From contig NC_059385.1 of NCBI RefSeq assembly GCF_019703515.2, positions 28,996,001-29,060,000 of the forward strand: 64,000 nt of DNA, in the 5' to 3' direction. Under the pieces are notes generated by a model that was not told the DNA's origin, did not search any database, and saw nothing but the letters and a program-made list of their open reading frames with translations. Below are positions 48,115 to 60,812 of the stretch, piece after piece; the stretch's first letter is position 1; every line of letters begins with the position of its first letter. The position numbers were made by a program, and so were the translations under genes. This DNA comes from Myxocyprinus asiaticus (lineage: Eukaryota > Chordata > Actinopteri > Cypriniformes > Catostomidae).

Positions 48115-49670
48115 TGTGACAGACAAAGACTGTTTGCCCTTGTTGTCCCTTTGGTACACTACGAAACAGAAATCCATTCTGCATCATATAGCGGATACGA
48201 GTAGGATCTGAATCTTTTTCAGACTGTGCCTTTTTTAGTAGCTCTAGTAACTCTAGGGTCTTTTTGTTGATCAGTAGCAATTTGTGCTAGATCGACTGGC
48301 AAGTTGGTGGGTATTGCAGCGGTCTGGGTGGCTTTAATTACAGCAATCATCTCAATGTTGCATTGGCCTTTACGATACTTTACAGTGAAATTAAATCCTT
48401 GTAATCTCAGTGTCCAACAGGTGAGGCGTGATGGCTTTGGATGTTGGAAAACCCAGGTCAGTGCTGCGTGGCCTGTTATAACTGTGAATGGACATCCTTC
48501 CAAATATGGTCTCCATTTTTCCACAGCCCAAACTACAGCTAGGCATTCCTTTTCCAAAACGGAGTATGCTCTCTACTTCTTGTAGCAAATATGAAGCATA
48601 CGCTATGACCTTTTCCTCTCCCGTTGTTTCATGTGTAAGCACTGCACCTACACCAACCTCACTAGCATCTGTTTGCACTGTGAAAGGTTTGCTGAAATCA
48701 GGGGGTGTTAACATTGGTGCTTGGGTTAAAACCTGTTTTATCGTGTCAAATGCATGTTGACATTGTTCTGACCATAACCAAGTGGAATTTTTTTGTTTCA
48801 GTGCATGGAGTGGGGCGGCTTTCTCAGAGAAGTGCAGAATATAACGGTGAGTCCAATGAATCGTTGTACGTCTTTGGGTAACTGTGGGATTGGAAATGAG
48901 GTGACTGCATCCACTTTTGCTGGATCTGTTTTTATTCTGTCATTTGAAACAATGTGTCCTAGGAAAGTGAGAGTCTATTGCATAAAGTTACACTTGTTTA
49001 AGTTGAGGGTTAGTCTGGCTTTATGGAAACATCGAAAAACTTGCAGTAGGTGGTTGAGATGTTCTTGTTCTGTGAGAACATAACAATGTCATCAATGTAG
49101 ATGAAACATCACTTGCCCTTGAGTTCTCTTAATGACAGTTCCATTAGCCTTTGGAACATTGCAGCGGCATTTTTGAGGCCAATAGGAAGACGACAAAATT
49201 CATACAGAACGATGATGTGACAAAGGCAGTTTTCTGGATGCTTTCAGGCACCATTTCCGATTGCCAGTATCCGCTTTTCAAGTCAAGTGTACTGAATATA
49301 GTGGCACCATGCAAGGATTCCAGAATATCTTGATTTTGAGGCATTGGTTATGCATCGAGGCGAGTTTTGGCTTTCAGACCGTGATAGTCCATACACAGTC
49401 TTGAACTGCCATCCTTCTTTGGTACTACCATGACTGGTGCTGCCCACAGAGATACAGAGGGTCTGATAATCTTCTTGGTTAGCAGATTATCGACTTCAGA
49501 TTCAATGATCTGCTGCTTGTCTACAGATCATTTATATGGGCGTTTCCTGACTGGAACTTCATCGGTGGTGAGAATTCAGTGTTTTACCAGGTTGGAATGT
49601 CCTATTTCATGGGTGCATACTGTGGGCCATTGCAACATTAACTCCTCCAATTTAGTTTTGAACTGAGCAC
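48115..49670 (-). pseudogene. Gypsy pol fragment: reverse transcriptase and RNase H
   Basis: Order on the minus strand: 'VRKRPYK' with a stop where Trp is expected, then 'VMVVPKKDGSSRLCMDYHGL' and '[20 protein letters not shown]' (first catalytic Asp of RT). The YIDD box is at 49099-49088. RNase H follows with 'FTVQTDASEVGVGAVL' and 'KECLAVVWAVEKWRPYLEG'. The next catalytic Asp is replaced by Gly in 'VITGHAALTWVF'. Several frameshifts occur. No integrase follows. Confidence 0.88.
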
Positions 49671-49807
49671 ATTATAAAAAAGTCTTATGGTTTAGTCCAT
49701 AGTGGTGATATATAGTCCTGTGTATTTGAAAGTCACAAGGTAGAGATCCTCAAAGGGTCCTTAGTTTAAGTAACTCCTTTCTTGAGAATCACACTCCTTG
49801 GCATTAA

Positions 49808-51290
49808 CCCTCTGGGGTCTGAGGGTGTTTTGGGCCCTGGAGAAGTTTTGACATGTCTTGACATTTGTGCTTTTTTCAGTTGCTTAAAAACATATTAATG
49901 GCTAAATTCTGATAACACTGTATTCAGCACAAACTGGGCTACAGTAATATGTGAGTAACATGTATGTACATGTTTGTATTTTTGAGAAAATAACGTTTAT
50001 GCGTAGTTTTTGAATTTTTTTAAAATCTTAAGTCATTGAAATAAGGCCATATAACACATACTAAATATTTGTTCACAAGACTTTTGAGAACTGGATCTTG
50101 TAGCCTAGAGTTTTTGCCTCAAAATGATGTGAAACCATCCTGATCACTCATTCATACAAAACAATATAGTCATTTAACTTTTGTAAGACACTTTTAGTGT
50201 TAGAAAGGCCACATGCGAGGAGGCTTGGATGATTATGAATATTGATGTAATTCATACCTGAGGAGACAAAGACTCCTCCCCTGAGCTTATCAATGAGGAA
50301 TGTGACTGAGAGAGAATGAATGTGAGGAGACTTAATGATTGAATGTATTGTTTGTGGCTTATTCACAAAATCAAGTTTAAGTTAAAAGAAGTAATCTGAC
50401 TATACATTTTCTTTACATAAAGACTTAAAAACTTTAGACCTACACTACTGTTTAAAAGTTTTAGTTCGGTAAGATTTTTTTAATGTTTTTAAAAGAAGTC
50501 TCTTCTGCTCACCAAGGCTGCATTTATTTGATCCAAAATACAGCAAAAACAGTGATAATGTGAAATATTTTTACAATTTAAAATAACTGTTTTCTGTTTG
50601 AATATATTGTAAAATGTAATTTATTCCTGTGATCAAAGCTGAATTTTCAGCGTCATTACTGTAGTCTTCAGTGTCACATGATCCTTCAGAAATCATTCTA
50701 ATATGCTGATTTGCACATTTTACACATTTACACCCGAACAGATATTTGCGAGCACAAGCTTCATTGATGATAATGAGGCAGCATAAAGACTAGTTAAAAA
50801 ATAATCGAAACATTCATATTATTTTTATATCATATTACATATCATATTTATATCATACAGTATACAATTTAAATACCTACTTTAGCAAAACAACATTTAA
50901 ATGTAACTAAAACTTGCCTATTAGGACATATTTCAAATTTCAAAACTCTGAATACTGGCTGGCAAGTCTGGAAATAGTCCAACTAGTAAAATATGTACAT
51001 GTTTATATAAAATAGCATGTCAACTAATGTAAGTAAAGACCTACTCATCCGAAATTGTATCCTCGGCTGGATCAAATCGCTCTTCAAAATGCAAACGTTC
51101 ATCGTCGGAGTCCTGCTCTTCTTCTGAGGAAAATGTGAACTCTTCATCACTATCCAGGAGCTTCCTCACCTGTGTAGCATGCCATCTTCCAAACGCGCAG
51201 GAAAATGAATGAACTTGATGCTTTTTAAGGCATTGTTGGGGGCGTTTACCATTTGCATTGATCACCTCAGTACATTACTGTATGAATAGC
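49808..51290 (-). mobile_element. piggyBac-like element, one end and an N-terminal coding scrap
   Basis: 'ccctctggggtctgagggtg' begins exactly after TTAA (49804-49807), the piggyBac target. On the minus strand at 51265-51041 a 74-codon frame has an acidic stretch ('LLDSDEEFTFSSEEEQDSDD') like piggyBac N-termini. The transposase core is missing and the other terminus was not found. Part of the interior (about 50430-50760) is a different dispersed repeat. Confidence 0.5.
50430..50760. repeat. Common fish interspersed repeat
   Basis: Contains 'aggctgcatttatttgatcc', 'atacagcaaaaacagtgata' and 'tgtcacatgatccttcagaa', a phrase order I know as repeated across many fish genomes. Class not assigned. 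Confidence 0.6.
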
Positions 51291-51809
51291 GCCCACTGCG
51301 CGTGGGTGGGATCACATTAGCATTAATTAGCTGAGCCAGTTGAAACTGTACATCTCTTTAGTTTCATACAGATTACATTGCAGGAGACTATTTGTTTTAA
51401 ATTTTAATTGTTTTATTTAATAGACATTTTAAGCTTTCTTTAGACATATGTTTCATGTTTGTCTGATAAGTATCCGCTGAGTTTCAGTTCATTTTTTGAT
51501 GTGCTTCAGAAAGATGCTCGTGGAGACAGAGACGGCTGAAAGCGCAATGTTTATTTTCTTTATTTTACAAAAGCACAAGGTTTTGTTGTTATTGTGAGTG
51601 TACACAAATAAAAGCAGACACTTTATAGTCTCTAATGATGTCTTACACTTATCTGTATGCCCAAAAATGACGGAGTATTTTAAGTTGTTTCTGCTGTTAT
51701 GAGGAATCAGGATCCAGCAGGACGTGCCGGCGCAACGCAACGGATGAAGTCATGCAACGCAACGGATGAAACCACGTGTGGACAGCCCCTAACTCGCCCT
51801 ATACTTGAA
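51291..51809. other. Stretch without recognisable feature
   Basis: A+T-rich up to about 51700, then 'cgcaacgcaacggatgaa' repeated twice (about 51733 and 51755). No gene. Confidence 0.4.
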
Positions 51810-52463
51810 AAAAACGTAGAATGTAACCCTGGTTCCCTGAGTGGGAACGATATGCTGTGTATTCACTATGGGACACCGTCCGAGTGTCACGTGGTCTGAA
51901 GCCCTTATACAATCACGGCAATTTATTGGCTGATGGCGCTTAAGCGACACCACTAGGGAGCTACGTCACGGGCTCCATAAAGGCGCCTGCTTTCGTGCCA
52001 TCAAGTCAGATTTTCTGCAGGAAGGCACAAGCCTGTGCAGGTGCTAGAGATTATGGCCAGCTATGCAGTGTCTCGTTCCCACTCAGGGAACCAGGGTTAC
52101 GTTCTATGCAACCAAGACATTCCCTTTCATAGGAACTTGAGCTGCATATTTGCTATGGGAATGATACACATTCACGCCATGCGAACAATAGCTGCCAACT
52201 ATCTAAGCCCGTGTGGCAAGCATATAGCAGCGCACAAGTGAGCTAAAGTGTTCGAATAAAAAGAAGGAATTATGAGTTTACTCCTGTTCCTACAGATAAA
52301 ACCTGGGAAGCAGTATTCAAACCCTCATCCAGATTATAAAATCAAACAAATGTATGCTCTTCTGCTCTTCCAAAACTTCTCCAGATTTGTTCCACAATCT
52401 GAGGATGTAATGTCCACTCTCTGGGCACCAAGCCCTGTCTGAATATGAGATCTGCCCCCAAAT

Positions 52464-52808
52464 TCAGTCGGGCTGCAACATGTACGGCTCGTAGAGACAG
52501 CACATTTTCCCATGCCCCCAGAAGAATGTGACGTGCCAGCCACAGCATGAGAGTGCACGAGAATGCAATCCTCCCTGGCGATTGATGTAGGATACCGCCG
52601 TCCTGTTGTCCGACCGGATAAGGACATGGCTGTCCTGAATCTCCGGGAGGAAAAACTTTAATGCCAGCAGCACTATGAACATCTCCAGACAGTTTATGTG
52701 CCAATATTGCTCCTGGCCCATCCAAACTCCATAGGTTGGACGACCCTCGTATACAGCACCCCAACCCATGGAGGAGGCTTCTGTCATTATCACCTTGCGG
52801 CGACACAC
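52464..52808 (-). pseudogene. DIRS RNase H fragment
   Basis: 'TEASSMGWGAVYEGRPTYGV', 'HINCLEMFIVLLALKFFLPE' and 'VLIRSDNRTAVSYINRQGG' supply the acidic residues spaced as in DIRS RNase H. The first Asp is replaced by Glu ('TEAS' for 'TDAS'). This is one of the longest undamaged coding blocks of the element. Confidence 0.82.
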
Positions 52809-53139
52809 CTATCCCAATGGAATGCCTGACATCAGAAGGTGGGTCTGTTTCCATGGTAACAGAGTTTGGTAGCACCCACTCATCACTTTGAAGTGACGGA
52901 ACGCATGCATCAGTGGTTGAAGTCCCTTTGTGGAGTTAATCCACCACTGAAAAGATCTCGCATGCAACATGCCAAGGGGAATGACAGCAGAAGCCATGAT
53001 CATGAGCCCCAAAAGCCCGTGAAATGTTCTCTCAGGGAGAATGCATCCCACTCTGAACATCGCTAGACACTAGCGTAATGACGTAATGAAAACACGGCTG
53101 GAGACAGGCACCCTGCATTGCCCACGACTCCAGCTCCAC

Positions 53140-53800
53140 TCCTAGAAACTAGTCTGTTGTCCTGGCAACAGAACACTCTTGTCTAGGTTTATAATGGCTG
53201 AGAATGACATCTCGATGCTGGGCAGCCAAAGACTCTGTGTGGGCTAACACCAACCAATCGTCGAGATAATTCAAAACACGGATGCCTTAAAGCCTCAAGG
53301 GCGTCAATGCTACATCCAAGCATTTTGTGAAAATGCGTGGTGCCAGTGCAAGTCCGAACGGAAGGGCTGAGAAAACGCCTGTGCTTCAGCGCAATCTAAA
53401 TATGGATTTTTTATGTTTTTATTTTTTTTATAAGCTTCCTTCAAATCTGTTGTCACAAACCAGTACCCTGGCTGCACTTACATTACACTAACACTGTTTA
53501 TTTCTGCGTCAGCATCCTGAATTTACATTTCATTAGAGTGAAATTCAAATGTCTCATATCCAGAATGGGACGCAAGCCACCTGAATTGAATGACATAACC
53601 ATGTTTTATCATTCGAAGTACCCAGTTCAAAACGCCCTTCAGCTGCAGCCAAGCTGACAGATGGGCAGACAGAGGAATTAATGCATGGCTCTTGCCTGCA
53701 GTGTGACCTGTAACCGATAGATGGCACACTTGGTTTACGTTTGGCGACTGCCTCAGAACCAGCATCACAGCAGAGGAAAGCCTTTTGTCCTCCAATACTG
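53140..53800 (-). pseudogene. DIRS reverse transcriptase fragment
   Basis: Reads 'LSAWLQLKGVLNWVLRMIKH' and 'GYVIQFRWLASHSG' in the upstream part. 'GIRVLNYLDDWLVLAHTES' spans the catalytic YLDD box, with 53271-53251 coding NYLDDWL. Frames change between these blocks. Confidence 0.82.
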
Positions 53801-55866
53801 TGACTGGTTAAAGGGAATTTGATAATGTTTTGCCTTTATTGTATTTAGGCATAAATGCTGAGCACCCTGAAATGTATACAGAATAAACCTTTTCCCTAGT
53901 ATTTTGAATGGGGAAAAGTGTATGAACATTGGAGGGAATGTTTATTTGAGAAAACTTGTTTACTACAACGGCCCCAGCATTTCATCTGGTTTGTGTGTAA
54001 ACCTATTTTTATTGTACATTGAGTTATATTACGCGTGCCGCGAAACCCTTAGTCATGGAGGCAGAAGCAAAACTCAAGCTGAAAATATTCAATGCTCGTT
54101 CATCAGTATAAATTACGGGGGCAAACTGAGCTAAATTGGTGTACTGAAAAATGGGTTAGACACTAAACCAGTCCCGGCATATAATGGGGGTACAGCATGT
54201 AGTACCCGGATAGCGCGAAACACCCTCAAAACAAAAGCATCACCCTGACCAACTCGTTCCCCAGCGCAAGCCTTGGGGGAAAATGAGGGAAAGCCCAAAC
54301 GGAGCCAATATTAACTCAGAGGCATTCCTTAATGCGATGCACTTATTTGGACTGCAAAACCATTGTGTGTCCATCCAACAGCTGACTGAAAAGAGCGACA
54401 TCCATGCCACCACCGAAAAATCGAGCAGAGATAGCAGTGCACATTCTCTTGTCTTGCCAGAATGTCCATGTGGTCCACGAACGGGTGAAAGAAAAAATTA
54501 GTTAAAATACCTCGCATCTCCTTATAGAATCCCAAAAGAATAATGACACCGACGAAGCACTCCACGCGTTGGTTCGGCATCACTCCATTGGGGAATATTC
54601 TTTTATTCCAGCCCCCTTGTTCTGCGGCCAGGCTCCATGCATGATCCCTTCCGCCACGAGCAGTTTGCTTTGAACGGGGAGGGAAGAGAGAGAAAGGCTG
54701 AGGCCGCTCCTCCATTGCCTTATTCATGTGCATTCTCCTAGAACAACACAGTAAAAGACAATAGGGACAAAGGGGCCAATTTGTTTCCTTCCAATGACGA
54801 ATTCTCTCATACAGCGTTTTTTAATGGTGACGGTTCAAGACGTGCATGGTATCTCCATGTTCGCCAGAAAATGGCTGCCAAGCTAGGCCTCAGAGCATGT
54901 CCGTTCGCACTCCAATCCTCTCAGACACAAAGCAAAATCCCAAATGACTCCCGCATACGGACCTCCAAATCTGGAGGCTGTGGAACTGGAACAAATGGGG
55001 ATAAAGCCTCATGGTGAGAAATTGCGAGCTTCGAAAAGCACCGCTGTCACCGTCAGACCCTTGTAAAACCCAATTAAAATTGCTCTGACATTTATGCTGT
55101 ATAAACAACGTCCTTATGTGTTCGCCACTCAAAAGGGAGAATTAATGAACCCTTGCTTCAATGTAAGTTGCTAAAAACACACAGGCTATTACAAAATCAT
55201 GCACTGAAGAACAGAAAATCTGACTCAATGGCGCAAAAGCAAGTGCTTTTATGGAGCCCGTGACGTAGCTCCCTTGGGGCAACGCTTATGTGCCATCAGC
55301 CATTAAATTGGCATGATTTTATAAGGGCTTCAGACCACATGACACTCGGACAGTGTCCCATTGCGAATACGCAGCTCGAGTTCCTATGAAAGGGAACTGA
55401 CCTGGCCCAAAAGCCAATGGTTTCTCAGGTTGGGTTGAACGGTTGACCACTATTGCATGTGTGAAATACCTGTCCGTGCACATCCCTAGTCATAACAACA
55501 TAAAGTAGTTAATAATATCAACTTAACTTAAGATCATCACGATGGCGCAGCGGATGGCTGCCTCAGTGTGGAGCTCCTCAGTTCTTTTGTTGTTTTTGTT
55601 TGTTTGTCCGGTGTTTAGTAATCTTTTTCCAGTCAGTTTTAACAGAGATGAACTGCTGAACATTCGACAGCATGTACCAGACAATCTTTTCCCGGTTTTT
55701 GAATATTCAGACGTTTTGCTTGACATTTTAGTTGGAGGTGTCTTTGTTTTTCAGGAGACGTAGGCGAGGAAGATGAGCCGGTGCGCTGGTCAAACTCTGT
55801 CGGCGTGGATTTCGAACAGCGCTGCCGAGTATTCACTTAGCAAATCTCCACACTCTTCCTAACAAT

Positions 55867-56480
55867 ATGGATGAACTACATCTCCTCACCCGCACAAACA
55901 AGGACTTTTCAACCTCTGCTGCCTTGTGCTTCACAGAAACCTGGCTGAGTGAAGCCATTCCGGACAATGCGTTACATCTGCCGGGCTTCCAGCTGTTCAG
56001 AGCAGATCGCATTGCGGAGTTAATGGGGAAAACGAGAGGCGGTGGAACATGCTGAAAGTTGTTGTACAGATGTAACAACATTAAAGAGGATGTGCTGTCC
56101 TAATTTGGAAGCGCTCTTTATTAACGATAAGCCTTTCTACTCGCCGCGGGAGTTTTCCTCGTTTATTCTGTTGAGTGTGTATATCGCGCCAAATGCGTGT
56201 TTGAACACAGCGCTGCAACAGCTGGCTGATCAAATCACAGACACAGAACAACAATACCCGGACTCAATTATTATTATTCTTGGGGATTTTAACAAAGTAA
56301 ATCTCACACGTGAACTGCCCAAATAAAAACAGCACATCACATGCCCAACCAGAGACAGGAACATACTGGATCATTGCTACACAACAATAAAGGATGCATA
56401 TTGCTCTGTCCCTAGAGCAGCTATGGGACTCTCTGATCACTGTCTGGTTCATCTTCTTCCAACCTACAGGCAGAAATTAA
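55867..56480 (+). pseudogene. LINE apurinic endonuclease domain
   Basis: Motifs in order: 'AALCFTETWLSEAIPDNALH' (catalytic Glu), 'SVYIAPNACLN', 'SIIIILGDFNKVNL' (Asp/Asn) and 'GLSDHCLVHL' (Ser-Asp-His). All key residues are readable, but two stops separate the blocks. Confidence 0.82.
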
Positions 56481-58186
56481 AATCAACCAAGCCAGTAATA
56501 AGGACTGTAAAGAGATGGACCAATGAAGCAGAGCGGGAACTACAAGCCTGCTTCGATTGCACGGATTGGAGTGTTTTTGAGGCTGCAGCCACAGACCTGG
56601 TCGAGCTCACAGATAATGTTACATCATATATCAGTTTCTGTGAGGATATGTGCATTCCTACTAGGACTTATTTAAAGTTCAACAATGACAAACCGTGGTT
56701 TACAGCAGAGCTCAGGCAGCTTTTTCAGGCCAAAGAGGTTGCTTACAGGGGTGGGGATAAAGTCTTGTACCATCAGGCCTGGAACACACTGAACAGGGAA
56801 ATCAGAGTGGCTGAAAGGAGATACTCTGAGAAGCTGAAAAACATGTTTTCAGCTAACGACACTGCATCAGTGTGGAGTGGCATGAAACAACTCACAAATT
56901 ACAGGACTCCTACCCCCAACCCTGTAGGGAACCAACAACTGATCTTCAATAGATCACTGGAGCAGTGTGAAGTCCCATGCTGCATCAAACGCTCAATCAT
57001 TATTCCTGTCCCAAAGAAACCAAAAATCACAGGACTTAATGAATACAGACATGTCGCCCTGATGTCTGTGGTCATGAAATCATTTGAGAGACTGGAGTTG
57101 GCCCACCTGAAGAACATCACCCCTCAATATCCCCTTCAATTTGCTTACTGAGCAAACAGGTCTGTGGATGATGCAGTCAACATAGGATTGCATCATATCC
57201 TGCAACATCTGGACAGACCAGGGACATATGCAAGGATCCTTTTTTGTGGACTTCAGTTTAGCTTTCAACACCATCATCCCAGCTATACTCCAGAATAAAT
57301 TGCACCAACTCTCTGTTCCCATGTCTATCTGTCAGTGGATTACCAGCTTTCTGACGGACAGGCAGCAGCTTGTGAGACAGGGGAAACTCACTTCTAGCAC
57401 CTGTACAATCAGCACTGGTGCCCCCCAGGGATGTGTGCTCTCCCCACTACTCTTCTCCCTCTACACCAAAGACTGCATTGCCAAGAACCTCTCTGTCAAG
57501 CTCCTGAAGTTTGCAGATGACACCACTGTCATCAGCCTCATCCGAGATGATGATGAGTCTGCATACAGAAGGGAGGTTGAACAGCTGGCTGTCTGGTGCA
57601 GTCAAAACAACCTTGAGCTGAACATGCTCAAAATGGTGGAGATCATTGTGGACTTTAGGAGAAACACCCCAACACTGACCCCCCTCTCCATTCTAAACAG
57701 CACTGTGGCAGCAGTGGAGTCATTCAGGTTCCTGGGCACTACCATCTCACATGACCTGAAGTAGGAGACCCACATTGACTCCATTGTGAAAAGGCCCAGC
57801 AGAGGTTGTACTTCCTTCGCCAGCTGAAGAAGTTCAACCTGCCACAGGTGCTGCTGATACAGTTTTACTCAGCAGTCATTGAGTCTGTCCTCTGCACTTC
57901 AATAACTGTCTGGTTTGGTTCAGCTACGGAATCAGACATCAGAAGACTACAAAGGACAGTTCGGACTACTGAGAGGATTTATTGTTTGCCCCCTGCCCCC
58001 CTTCAAAAACTATACACTTCCAGAGTGAGGAAAAAGGCTGGAAAAATCACTTTGGACCCCACTCACCCTGCCCTCTACCTTTTCGAACTGTTGCCTTCTG
58101 GCCGACGCTTCAGAGCTCTGAGCACCAGAACCGTAAGAAACAGGAACAGTTTTTTCCCTCAGGCTATCCATCTCATGAACAGTTAA
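56423..58186 (+). pseudogene. LINE reverse transcriptase domain
   Basis: 'SIIIPVPKKPKITGLNEYRH' and 'LMSVVMKSFERL' precede a stop. Then come '[15 protein letters not shown]' (first Asp), '[20 protein letters not shown]' and the FADD box at 57510-57521. '[13 protein letters not shown]' is next, with a stop where Trp is usual. The C-terminal 'RLYFLRQLKKFNLPQVLL' and 'LFELLPSGRRFRAL' follow. Two premature stops and a frame change block translation. Confidence 0.88.
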
Positions 58187-58215
58187 ATTGCCCCATTGAG
58201 CAATAACTATGTGCA

Positions 58216-59794
58216 ATACACAGTTTAGTCTTTTTATATTTATTCAACACATCCAACCTCTTCTGCCATTTCATTCCTCTGAAAAAAAAAAGTGGGTTGG
58301 CATTGCCCCCCTTAAATTTTCCCTGTGACACACTTAATGTTCTTGTGTGAATTAACTGTGTCCTTGTTGAATGTCAGACATATTTCTGTGACATGCTCCT
58401 TTTCATACGCATGGAAAATGTGATTCTCGTCAGGACTCGAATGTAGACCAATAAATGATACAGAATGTAAGTATTATTTATTTAAATTGATCTACTGACA
58501 CACATATCATGGCTAATATTAACAGTGATTGTATCTGCCTTCCAGGTTAGATCTAGGGAGTTTTTTTTTTCTATTGCACACACTTAACTTCGAGTCTATT
58601 TTGCTTTAAAAATTAATGCATTTATTGAATTGTGGAAAACTTAAACCAAATTTTTTTTTTTCTAAAATTGAATTACATTTCAAACTAAATGAAAATTAGT
58701 TTAAAATGTACAAAAAAAAAATCAGATTAACCACCTCCCCAAATCCAAACATTATACCCTCTCCAACATCTTCCACCAACCCCTTTTACAGTGACTTAAA
58801 TATAATAATAATAATAATAATAATATACAGAATAATAATAATTATTATTTAAAAATAACCATGACCTCTAGAAGGTTTTACAGAAATATCATGCAATAAA
58901 AAAATAAAAATAAAATAAACGGCTACAGTGGTGATTGTCAGGGACATAATTTGATGTTCCACTATATTTTCAAAGTTTGTACATTAATTTTATTACCACC
59001 TGCTGGTGGAACTTCAAACTGCAATGCAGTAACAGAATTTGGACTTTGTGGCAAGATTAGACATGGTCATGGGCACCATAAGGATTTTTGGGCCCCCTGA
59101 CATCTTTGCAGTCAGTGGCCCCTCTTATTGCAACCTGTACATTTTTTTTTTTTTTTTCATTAAAAGTGATCATTAAAAATAAACGTGATCATAATCATGA
59201 TTGCACATTCAATAAGGGACACTAACAAACTAATTTGACTTTGAAAAGTTCATCAAAATGACAATGAATTTAATAGAAATATCTATACAATAAATGTCAT
59301 TTTAGTGAGTTGGGTCTGTGTTTTTAATGGAAATGTAATGTTTTTTTTAAAAAAATGTTTAATGTTGATTCATTCAACCCTAGAACACATATGTGGGTAA
59401 AAAATGAAACGGCATTTAGTTTTTAAGACATCATTTTTACAAGAAGTTTTCTTTTGATCTGCCACTCTATGTATTCTTCAATTAAGGTGTCTTCTATCAT
59501 GTGAACTTACTTTTGTAAAATTTAGGTGAATATTTTTTTTTTTTAAATTATAAATGAATTTCCATGACAACCCCTAGAATTTGTGGCTCCTATATGACCC
59601 ATATTTATTTAATATGGTATTCAACAATGGTATTATTTGTAATATATTGATTAATTGTAGAGTAATATAGAAATATAGTGTCGTATGGCAATAAACAGTA
59701 GATTACAAAAGGTTGTAATTTAATTGTAAGTTTAGATATGTATTTATTTTTGTAAAACAACAACAACAACAACATTTTATCCTAGTCCATTGTA

Positions 59795-59838
<44 letters not shown>

Positions 59839-60812
59839 TGTATGAGTAGAGTTGTTGAGTCATTTCATATTTTACCACCAAACATGGAAATTGCCCATTT
59901 TTCTGTTATACAGGCTTTTTTAGACTCACCCAAAAGTGTATACTTTTTTTTTTCTTCAGAATAGAATAAAATACATACTGTGTAAACTATTTAAAAAACA
60001 AATTACTTATAAAATTATCATTAGAGTTAATTTACTTTGAAAAAAATAAATAAGTCGTTTTATAAAGAATAAGCCTTTAGATTTCACCTGGGTCTTTTTT
60101 GACTCACATATGTATTAAAGAGTGGTGAAGTTACATATGTGTTCAGGGTTAAGTCATCTCTTGGAGTATCTGAATGCAAAAAAAAAAAAAAAACATTTTT
60201 CCTCTACAATTATAGAACAGAACAGATTTTAAAAACTGATAGCTTGTTCCATAATTTAAATAGGTCCAGGCTTTAAAGCCCTTGATTTTCCTTTCTTTTT
60301 CTTTGTAAGAATTACCACAGGTTTGACCATGGATGGCTCGTAATTATTGAATAGATCAATGTAATTATAGTTTCTATATACATTTTGTTTTGGGAAAAAA
60401 AAACAAAAAAACATTTAAAATCTATTATTAAAACTGCCTTTGTTATAATAAAGCCAAGACAGCTTCCCCTTTTATAGTTTTAAAAGTAATCTATAACATT
60501 TTTGTCTAATCATACCTGTTATACAGTTGGTGTTACTACAGTAATGACACACATTGTTTTCTCATCTTTTTCTCATTAGCGCTGTTTAGAATGTTGGGTC
60601 TGTTTGGCCATATGAGATGATTGAAATTGTGGTGCTTCAAAGTGGAAAATTCTTGGTTTAATTCTGGTTTTGTGGTCTGTTCCATGCTGTTTAGCTTTCT
60701 GCACGATCCGGTCAAGCCTGGTTTATGACGCACTCAGCGCGAGTATGCGTGAGAGACGTGCCGCGCTATACAAATGGGAAGCAGTCTTAGCACTTAAAAA
60801 GCGCCTTTTTAA
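58216..60812. other. A+T-rich galt intron stretch with simple repeats
   Basis: (AAT)n near 58802-58824, T runs near 59140, (CAA)n near 59757, (TA)n at about 59796-59835, A runs near 60180. No gene seen. Confidence 0.5.

Larger units (their letters stand above)
47141..49807 (-). mobile_element. Ty3/gypsy retrotransposon remnant
   Basis: A 134-bp direct repeat (47141-47274 and 49674-49807) brackets a minus-strand pol fragment. The 3' LTR seems to start at about 48090 with 'tgttactaccggacactagg', holds a TATA-like 'tatataagc', and is interrupted by a foldback element (47487-48004). The 5' LTR keeps only its distal part. gag, protease and integrase are missing. The orientation is opposite to galt. 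Confidence 0.75.
51810..55415 (-). mobile_element. Second DIRS-type element, recombinase missing
   Basis: Inverted terminal repeats: 'gggagctacgtcacgggctc' near 51956 pairs with 'gagcccgtgacgtagctccc' near 55255, along with flanking blocks about 'acaatcacggcaat' and 'aaatctgac'. Minus-strand order is weak gag-like sequence (54733-54329), RT (about 53800-53140) and RNase H (52808-52464), then directly the terminal repeat. No 'HSTRG' recombinase is present, so it is a deletion derivative. Confidence 0.82.
55540..58215 (+). mobile_element. CR1/Rex1-type LINE, nearly full ORF2 with lesions
   Basis: A continuous trail of endonuclease and reverse transcriptase coding runs over about 2.7 kb. The ORF is broken by stops at about 55762, 56055, 56324, 57149 and 57762. 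The 3' part ends '...RNSFFPQAIHLMNS' with stop near 58186, the usual C-terminus of this LINE group. It lacks a long poly(A). Same strand as galt. Confidence 0.85.

Noticed and set aside
52035..52241. Short plus-strand ORFs near the DIRS terminus
   Set aside because: They overlap the terminal inverted repeat and have no counterpart in DIRS proteins.
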